Position numbers and translations under genes: made by a program. The notes beneath the pieces are model-generated. The model was not told where the DNA came from. It was given only the letters and a program-made list of their open reading frames with translations, and searched no databases. This document shows, in pieces, positions 22,321-28,353 of a stretch of 28,353 nucleotides of DNA. The first letter of the stretch is position 1. Each line of letters starts with the position of its first letter. This DNA comes from Blastococcus sp. CT_GayMR20 (GTDB lineage: Bacteria; Actinomycetota; Actinomycetes; Mycobacteriales; Geodermatophilaceae). The stretch lies in contig NZ_SPQM01000063.1 of the NCBI RefSeq assembly GCF_004570345.1, forward strand, positions 1 to 28,353. The letters are read 5' to 3'.

Positions 22321-24365
22321 CGGGCCACTCCTCCCCCGTTCAGCCGGGACGCCGACCGGACGGCCCGCTGGTCCCGTCGCGACTCCAGCGCCGAGCGCAG
22401 CACCGCGGTGGCCAGCGACACGGGCGCATCGCCGTCGGCCGGCGCGTGCTGCAGGACGGCGAGGACGGCGTCGTCCGTCCCGCCGTCCGGGCGTCCGCCG
22501 TCGACGGTGTCGGCGACGGCGGTCAGGGCGGTCGCGAGCGCCGCCGTGGGCTCCGGCAGCCCGAGGTCCCGGCGCCACGGCGCACCCGGACGCGCGTCGG
22601 CGAGGACGGCGGCCACCCGGTCCGGCGTGTGCTCGAGGGCCTCCGCCGCCGCCTCGGCCCACGCGGTCACGATGGTCAGCTCCGGCGGGGTGAGCGCGGC
22701 GCCGGTCACCCCGCGCGGCCCCGGGACGCGGCCGGGATCCCCGGCGACGGCGGTCACCTGGTGCACCCCGGCGACCACCAGCCCGGTCGCGTTGTCCACC
22801 GGTGTCCGCCCGTCCGCGCACCGGCGGCGGGCGCGGGTGTGGGCGACGCTCATGACCACGCCGTGCGCGCCGGGGTCGAGGGAGATCTCGCGCAGCCCGC
22901 GGGTCGGGTCCTTCCACATCGCCACGACCGACGACGGCGGCGCACCGATCGGCCGGCTGCGCTCGACCATCCCGGACGCGGTGAGCGTGAGCACCGCCGT
23001 CCCCGGGTCGTCGGCGAGCACGCTGGCGTAGCGGGCCGTCCAGCGGGAGGCCAGCTGCGGCCCGTCGAGCAGGATCGTCACGACCAGCGAGGGGCCGACG
23101 TCCCGGATGAGCTCGGCGACCTCGTCGAGGCGGGCGAGGTCCTCGCACACGACGGCGACGACGGTGAGGCCCTCGCTGAGCTCGAGGAACTGCAGCGCGC
23201 GGCGCGGCACCTCCATCGCCTCCCACCAGCGCACCGAGGGATGCAGCGCGCCGGCGAGGTGGTACTGGTTGATCTGGCTCTCGTCGAGGAACCAGCGGTG
23301 GTGCTTGTTCTGCCGGTAGTGCGACCAGCAGCCGCCGACGTGCACGCCGAGGTGCACCCAGTTGCCGGGCAGCCGGTCGGGCGGCGTGGGCTCCCGGACG
23401 CCCGCGAGCAGCATGTTGACGCCGTAGCGCGCGAGCAGCGCCTCGAGGGGCTCGAGCTCGTCGGCGGGCACGCTGCTCTCGGGGAGGACGACCGCGTCGA
23501 TGCCGTCCACCTCGTCGAGCGCCCCGACCAGCACCCGCTCCACGAGGTCGAGGTCGAAGGTCTCGGCCGGGACGAACTCGAAGATGCCGAACGGCTCGTT
23601 CTCCGCACGCCGCACCGAGCCCGGGAGCGGCCGGAAGTCCCGCTGCCGCACCCGCAGCGGCCACGGCAGCAGCAGCACGTTGGCCTGCTGCTGACCGGTG
23701 CCCGACCGCCGGGCCGGGGCCTTGTGCCAGGCGACGTCCACGGAGGTGCCGCGCAGGCAGAGGTAGCGCGACAGCGACCGGAAGGAGATGCCTCCCGGCG
23801 GCGTCCGGCCCTTGGGCAGCACCCGCAGCCGGAACGGGGCGACGGCGGACAGCGAGCCGGTGCGGGCCAGGAGCTCACCCGCCCGGCCGCGGAAGCGGAA
23901 GCCGGCCGTGCGCTCCGGATCGAGCGCGGCGGCCACGCCCGCGCAGGCCTCGTCGCTGAGCGCGAGCAGCAGGAACAGCGCCTCGCAGACCTCCCACGCG
24001 CGGCCGTCGGCGATGTCGTCGAGTTCGGTCCCCGCGGCGGCGAGCAGCGTCGTCCAGGTCTCGGAGACGAGGGCCGGCGGGGGCCCGTCGGGTGCCTCGG
24101 TCCAGGCGCACCACTGCTCGGCCGCGTCGGTGACCACGTCGTTCCAGCCGCCGAGCCGGGGCGGGGGCCACTGCCGGCCGGGCGGCGGTGACACGGCGAA
24201 CCGGTAGGCGTGGGTGCGGCCCAGGACGGTGCCGGCGAGTGCGAAGACGTCCGGCGGCCACTCGAGGTCGGAGTCGGTGAGCTCCCGGCCGCTCACGTCC
24301 GCCCAGAGCGAGGCGACGGTCGGGGGGCCGGTCGCGCTCCGCACCGGCCGCGGGACCACGTCCAT
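22317..24365 (-). CDS. nitrilase-superfamily (C-N hydrolase) protein with unknown N-terminal region (right copy)
   Basis: Identical mirror of 3989-6037: 682 aa, catalytic triad E296, K354, C407; ATG at 24365. First gene of the three-gene operon on the minus strand. The N-terminal ~225 and C-terminal ~140 residues are unassigned. Confidence 0.82.
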   Translation of the reverse strand: MDVVPRPVRSATGPPTVASLWADVSGRELTDSDLEWPPDVFALAGTVLGRTHAYRFAVSPPPGRQWPPPRLGGWNDVVTDAAEQWCAWTEAPDGPPPALVSETWTTLLAAAGTELDDIADGRAWEVCEALFLLLALSDEACAGVAAALDPERTAGFRFRGRAGELLARTGSLSAVAPFRLRVLPKGRTPPGGISFRSLSRYLCLRGTSVDVAWHKAPARRSGTGQQQANVLLLPWPLRVRQRDFRPLPGSVRRAENEPFGIFEFVPAETFDLDLVERVLVGALDEVDGIDAVVLPESSVPADELEPLEALLARYGVNMLLAGVREPTPPDRLPGNWVHLGVHVGGCWSHYRQNKHHRWFLDESQINQYHLAGALHPSVRWWEAMEVPRRALQFLELSEGLTVVAVVCEDLARLDEVAELIRDVGPSLVVTILLDGPQLASRWTARYASVLADDPGTAVLTLTASGMVERSRPIGAPPSSVVAMWKDPTRGLREISLDPGAHGVVMSVAHTRARRRCADGRTPVDNATGLVVAGVHQVTAVAGDPGRVPGPRGVTGAALTPPELTIVTAWAEAAAEALEHTPDRVAAVLADARPGAPWRRDLGLPEPTAALATALTAVADTVDGGRPDGGTDDAVLAVLQHAPADGDAPVSLATAVLRSALESRRDQRAVRSASRLNGGGVAR

Positions 24366-24392
24366 CCGTCGGCTCCCCCTCGTCGTCCCCGT

Positions 24393-24406
24393 GTTCCCGC
24401 GGGAAC
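24393..24406. promoter_or_regulatory. 14-bp perfect palindrome, operator-like (right copy)
   Basis: GTTCCCGCGGGAAC, mirror of 3948-3961, 27 bases before the nitrilase-like start. The candidate -10 (TACCCT, minus strand) is at 24426-24431. Confidence 0.4.
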
Positions 24407-24472
24407 GTCCGTGGCCCTCGGCCGGAGGGTAGCGACGAGCGGCGGGCGGCACGAGGGAATCCGTCCGCGTGC

Positions 24473-27400
24473 TCAGTCCGTCCGCGCGATCGTCGCCAAC
24501 CGCACGTTGACCGGCGCCGTCAGGAACCGGGTCCGCAGGTCGTCGTCGGCGATCCGGGCGGCCCGCTCGCGCAGGTGCGCCGCGGCCCGCTCCGCCACGT
24601 CCGCGGCACGCGGATCCCCGGCGTCGGAGAGCACCAGGTGGACGTCGGCGAGGACGCGGCCGGGTTCGACGGTGCCGACGGCGACCGAGTCCAGGTGCGG
24701 CAGGACCTCCTCGACCGCCTCCATCGCCGCACCGAGGTCGCCGGCGTCCCGCAGCGCGAGGGCGAGGACGCCGAGGCACTCCAGCCGGTCGTACTCGAGG
24801 CCCAGCTCGGCGTGCCGCTGCGCGGCCGCACGGAGGAGGTCGACCGCGACCGGATCACCGGCCGCCCGGTGGGCCATGCCGGCGACCAGGTCCGCGCGCG
24901 CCTGCGCAGGCGGGACGTCGTCCGCGGCCGCGGCCTCCTGGGCCGCGGTGGCGTGCGCGAGCGCGTCGTCGACCCGTCCCTCGGCGAGGTCGACGACCGC
25001 GATCGAGGCGAGGAGGTGTGTGGTGAAGTACGACAGGGCGCGCCGGCTGCTCTCCTCCAGTCCGCGGTCGAGGTACCTCCGCGCCGTCGCGTGGTCGCCG
25101 ACGAGCCGGTGGCTGTCGCCGAGGCTCTGCAGGGAGGCGACGACACCCTCCGTGTCGTCGATGTCCTCGGTCAGCTGCAACGCGCGCCGGCCCTGCTCGA
25201 GCGCGTCGTCGACCCGGCCCTGGTCCATCGCGATCCGGGCGAGGTTGGTGAGCATGACGCCCTCGCGGTAGCGGTGCCCGGTCACCTGGAAGACCGCCAG
25301 CGCGTCCTCGGTCGCGGCGCGCGCCTCCTCGAGCCGGCCCATGTGCATCAGGAGGGCACCGCGCTGCCCGGTGACCATCGCCTCGCCCTCGCTGTCCTGG
25401 ATGTGCCGGTGCTCGGCCCGTGCCTCGTCGAGCAGGGCGAGCCCCTCGTCGGTCTCCGCCAGGTTGGTCGCCACGACGGCCAGCAGCCGCAGGACCTCCC
25501 CCGCCCGCTTGTGGTCGTCGGTCGACCGGGCGGTCGTCAGAGCCTGACCGAGCAGCTCGCGGGCGGCCGCGTGCTCGTTGAGGTACGCCCGGCTCCGGCC
25601 ACCCTGCATCAGCCCGTCGGACTCCAGGTCGGGCCGGCCCGCCTCCCGGGCCAGCCGCGCCGCCTCGTCGGCGACCTCCGGGACGGCGGGGTAGTCGCCG
25701 CGGAAGAACAGCCATCGCCCATGGGCGAGCAGGACCTTCGCCCGGCGCACGGGGTCGAGACCGGTCGCGGCGGACAGTTCGTCCAGCGTGGTCCGCTGCT
25801 CGTCGCGGCGGCCGAGCCGGTCCAGCACGACCTCGCGGGCCAGCAGCACGTCGGCCCAGAGCCCCTGCTCGCCGGCGGGGACGAGAGGAAGCGCGCGGGC
25901 GAAGAGCTGCAGGGCGTCGTCGAGCGCGAAGGTGCGGGCGGCGTGCTCGCCGGCCCGCAGGTACCAGCGGGCGGCCGCCGGGGGGTTGCCCGCCTCCTGG
26001 TGGTGGTGGGCGACCGCCGCGGCGTGCTCGTCGGGCCGCTGGCTGCGTTCGACCGCCTCCTCCAGCCACTGGGCGGCCAGCGCGTGGTGGGCCCGGCGCA
26101 CCGAGCGGAGGACCCCCTCGTAGGCGACGTCGCGCATGAGCGCGTGGCGGAAGGAGAACTCCGCGCTGCCGGAGAAGCTGGAGTGCGGCCGACGGAACAC
26201 CACCTCGCGGATCGCCAGCCGTTCGAGCGCGGTGTCCCGCGTCGCGGCGTCGATCGCCGTGGCCAGCCGGGCGACGGCCTGGTCCCAGAACACCCGGCCC
26301 ACGACGGCGGCGCCGCCGAGGACGCCGCGCTCGACGACCTCCAGGGAGTCCAGCCGCGCCTGCAGCAGGCCGCGCAGCGTCGTGGGGATGCGGACGGAGT
26401 CCAGAGGTCTCGCCGCCACCCGCCAGGGGTCGTGCGACGTGTCGACGACCCCCTCCTGGACGAGCCACTTCACGAGCTCCTCGACGTAGTAGGGGTTGCC
26501 GTCGGCGGTGCCGACGACCAGCTCGACGAGGGCCGCCGGCACGTCGTCCGCCCGCTGCAGGATCTCGGCGACGAGGCTGCGGGCGTCGTCCTGGTCCAAC
26601 GGCTCGAGCCGGAGGGTGGAGTGCACCGACGCGGTGCGTCCCCACGACGGCCGCTGCTCCAGCAGCGTGGGGCGGGCCGTCGCGAGGACCAGCAGCGGAC
26701 CGCCGTCCGGCGCCCGGGCCAGCGCCTCGAGGGAGTCCAGGCTCGCGGCGTCGAGCCAGTGCAGGTCCTCGAGCAGGACGACCACAGGCGCCCGCTCGGC
26801 CAGCGTGTCCAGCAGCCGCAGCACCAGACCGCTCCCCCGCCGCCGCAGTGCCTCGGGATCGGTCGTCCCGACCGCCTCACGTCCGGCGTCGCCGACCGGG
26901 AACCCCAGCCAGGTGGCCACGGTCTCCGGTGAGCCGTCGGTGTCCTCGACGCCGCCGTGCAGCTGGGTCCAGCCCTGCGCCCAACGGCGACGCACGCGTT
27001 CGGGGTCGTCCGTGGAGCGGATGCCGAGCCGCTCGCCGAACACGCTGCGCAGCAGCGTGTTGGCCACGCCCTGCGTCGACGGGGACCCCCGGCCGCGCAG
27101 CACCCAGACCTCCGTCGGCAGGCGCGCCAGCCACGTCTCGACGTCGTGCACGAGCCGGGACTTGCCGACACCGGCCTCGCCGAGCACCGTCACGACGCGC
27201 CGACCGCCCTCGGCGACGACCCCGGCGAACGCGTCGCGCAGCACCCGGAACTCCGCCTCGCGCCCCACCGTGCGGGTGACCACCCCCTCCACCCCGCGGG
27301 TCTCCGGCCAGAAGCCCTCCCGGTCGGGGGACGCGACGACGTAGGCGTCGACCGGGCCCTCGATGCCCTTGAGGTGCAGCCCGGGGATGCGCCGCAGCCC

Positions 27401-28033
27401 GAAGACGCCACGGACCTGGCGGCACGTCTCCTCCGACAGCAGCACCGTGCCCGGCTCCGCGGCCGCCTGCAGGCGGGCGGCCCGGTTGGCGGTGTCGCCG
27501 ACGACGAGGAAGTCCCCCGACGCCCGCTCCGCCAGACCGGTCACCACCATCTCGCCGGTGTCGATCCCCACGCGGACGACGATCGGGGCAGCGTGCGACT
27601 CCTGCAGCTGGGCGCTCAGCGTCTCGACGGCCGCAACCACCGCCAGGCCGGCGCGCACGGCGCGGGCCGCGTCGTCCTCCCGGGAGCGGTACAGCCCGAA
27701 GACCGCCATCACCGCGTCGCCGATGAACTTCTCGACCACGCCACCCTCGGCCTCGACGGCGCTGCGGACGGCCGCGAAGTACCGGCTCATCACCTGCTGG
27801 AGGTCCTCGGCGTCCAGCCGCCGGGCCAGCGGCGTGGAATCGACCAGATCGGCGAACAGGACGGTGACCAGTTTCCGCTGCTCGCCCACGGAGGCGGCGA
27901 GCAGCCGGTCGCGCTTGTCGACCAGCGGTGCGAGCGCCGTCGTGACGACCTGGTCCCCGAGGATGCGCCGCTGCCCCTCGAGCGCGGCGATCGCCTGCTC
28001 GAGGGCCGTCAGCTCAGCCGGTTCCGGTTGCAT
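24473..28033 (-). CDS. class III adenylyl cyclase / AAA-type ATPase / TPR regulator (right copy)
   Basis: Identical mirror of 321-3881: 1,186 aa; cyclase catalytic residues D62, K102, D106, D180, N183 and R187 all present; Walker A at 285-292 and Walker B near 420-428; C-terminal TPR-rich region. ATG at 28033. Separated from the flagellin end by the hairpin terminator. Confidence 0.92.
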   Translation of the reverse strand: MQPEPAELTALEQAIAALEGQRRILGDQVVTTALAPLVDKRDRLLAASVGEQRKLVTVLFADLVDSTPLARRLDAEDLQQVMSRYFAAVRSAVEAEGGVVEKFIGDAVMAVFGLYRSREDDAARAVRAGLAVVAAVETLSAQLQESHAAPIVVRVGIDTGEMVVTGLAERASGDFLVVGDTANRAARLQAAAEPGTVLLSEETCRQVRGVFGLRRIPGLHLKGIEGPVDAYVVASPDREGFWPETRGVEGVVTRTVGREAEFRVLRDAFAGVVAEGGRRVVTVLGEAGVGKSRLVHDVETWLARLPTEVWVLRGRGSPSTQGVANTLLRSVFGERLGIRSTDDPERVRRRWAQGWTQLHGGVEDTDGSPETVATWLGFPVGDAGREAVGTTDPEALRRRGSGLVLRLLDTLAERAPVVVLLEDLHWLDAASLDSLEALARAPDGGPLLVLATARPTLLEQRPSWGRTASVHSTLRLEPLDQDDARSLVAEILQRADDVPAALVELVVGTADGNPYYVEELVKWLVQEGVVDTSHDPWRVAARPLDSVRIPTTLRGLLQARLDSLEVVERGVLGGAAVVGRVFWDQAVARLATAIDAATRDTALERLAIREVVFRRPHSSFSGSAEFSFRHALMRDVAYEGVLRSVRRAHHALAAQWLEEAVERSQRPDEHAAAVAHHHQEAGNPPAAARWYLRAGEHAARTFALDDALQLFARALPLVPAGEQGLWADVLLAREVVLDRLGRRDEQRTTLDELSAATGLDPVRRAKVLLAHGRWLFFRGDYPAVPEVADEAARLAREAGRPDLESDGLMQGGRSRAYLNEHAAARELLGQALTTARSTDDHKRAGEVLRLLAVVATNLAETDEGLALLDEARAEHRHIQDSEGEAMVTGQRGALLMHMGRLEEARAATEDALAVFQVTGHRYREGVMLTNLARIAMDQGRVDDALEQGRRALQLTEDIDDTEGVVASLQSLGDSHRLVGDHATARRYLDRGLEESSRRALSYFTTHLLASIAVVDLAEGRVDDALAHATAAQEAAAADDVPPAQARADLVAGMAHRAAGDPVAVDLLRAAAQRHAELGLEYDRLECLGVLALALRDAGDLGAAMEAVEEVLPHLDSVAVGTVEPGRVLADVHLVLSDAGDPRAADVAERAAAHLRERAARIADDDLRTRFLTAPVNVRLATIARTD

Positions 28034-28137
28034 CGGTCACGTCTGGCCCCCTCCGCCCGGACGAGCGGACCGTACCTCCGCACCGGGCTTCGCGGGAGCC
28101 CCCGACCAGCGGCGACCCCCGCCGACCGGGAACGCGA

Positions 28138-28170
28138 ACGAGGGGGGAGGCCATCGGCCTCCCCCCTCGT
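28138..28170 (-). terminator. flagellin terminator hairpin (right copy)
   Basis: Mirror of 184-216: a 15-bp perfect stem with a 3-base loop downstream of the flagellin stop on the minus strand. Confidence 0.8.
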
Positions 28171-28204
28171 CCGGGGTCGTACTAGGTGCCTAGCTCAGCT
28201 GGGA

Positions 28205-28351
28205 TCAGCGGAGCAGGGACAGGACACCCTGCGAGGCCTGGTTGGCCTGCGCGAGCATCGCGGTGCCGGCCTGGGACAGGATCTGGTTCCGGGTGAACTG
28301 GACCATCTCCTGCGCCATGTCGGCGTCGCGGATGCGGCTCTCCGACGCGGT
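28205..28351 (-). CDS. fliC: flagellin, C-terminal fragment (right copy)
   Basis: Identical mirror of 3-149, the last 48 codons of flagellin (D0 C-terminal helix, ending VLSLLR). It is cut by the right window edge at exactly the mirrored base, so both ends of the window stop at the same point in the same gene. Confidence 0.93.
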   Translation of the reverse strand, partial: TASESRIRDADMAQEMVQFTRNQILSQAGTAMLAQANQASQGVLSLLR

Positions 28352-28353
28352 CA

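Larger units (their letters stand above)
14276..28353. repeat. right arm of 14,078-bp giant inverted repeat
   Basis: This is the mirror of 1-14078. Its inner edge is continuous with the spacer: the membrane-protein reading frame passes from 14080 through 14275 into this arm with no break and with coherent transmembrane segments. It is therefore the arm that preserves the native order next to the spacer. Both outer ends of the window stop at the same base inside flagellin. Confidence 0.97.

Noticed and set aside
1..28353. tRNA, rRNA, insertion sequences, integrases or attachment sites
   Set aside because: Scanned both strands by eye; no tRNA-like cloverleaf, rRNA signature, transposase or integrase motif was seen, and no stretch over 300 bases lacks a gene.

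Overview
The 28,353-base window is a near-perfect giant inverted repeat. Bases 1-14078 are the reverse complement of 14276-28353 (position p pairs with 28354-p), so every gene except one 3'-partial membrane gene appears twice, as identical mirror copies. Only the 197-base spacer 14079-14275 is unique. The membrane-protein gene reads in frame through the spacer into the RIGHT arm. The 14078/14079 boundary, by contrast, is an abrupt switch to antisense sequence with a short microhomology. The simplest reading is one real ~14.3 kb locus (spacer plus one arm) turned into a palindromic contig by a fold-back event, which may be an amplification or assembly chimera or a very recent genomic inverted duplication. 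Coordinates are given for both copies, but the unique gene content is about 11 genes.

The DNA is very GC-rich, has GTG starts, tight 4-bp overlaps and TANNNT-type -10 elements, and encodes actinobacterial-style proteins (PASTA-type Ser/Thr kinase, cyclase/ATPase/TPR regulator, fused receiver/TrxR-like protein). This points to a motile, high-GC actinomycete; Geodermatophilaceae would fit, but that is an inference from general familiarity, not a search.

Layout in left-arm orientation: 3' end of a flagellin gene and its strong hairpin terminator (1-216); a 1,186-aa class III adenylyl cyclase/ATPase/TPR protein (321-3881); a coupled three-gene operon with 4-bp overlaps (3989-9011) encoding a nitrilase-superfamily protein with an unknown N-terminal region, a receiver + degenerate glutaredoxin-like + TrxR-like flavoprotein lacking a CxxC, and a cyclic-nucleotide-binding histidine kinase; a convergent CBS-pair protein (9470-9027); gluconokinase (9547-10104); a MIP channel (10199-10954); a membrane Ser/Thr kinase with one PASTA domain and a Gly-Asn repeat tail (11035-12450); and, convergent with it, flbD and a frameshifted motA (13561-12454) plus the truncated membrane gene (from 14078 down to 13699).

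The most interesting functional idea is a signalling route. The cyclase has all the residues needed to make cAMP, and three genes downstream a histidine kinase carries an apparently competent cNMP-binding domain and is translationally coupled to a receiver-flavoprotein and a nitrilase-like enzyme. This suggests cAMP-gated phosphorelay control of a redox or amide-chemistry output. Flagellar genes (flagellin on one side, flbD/motA on the other) bracket this signalling and metabolism block.
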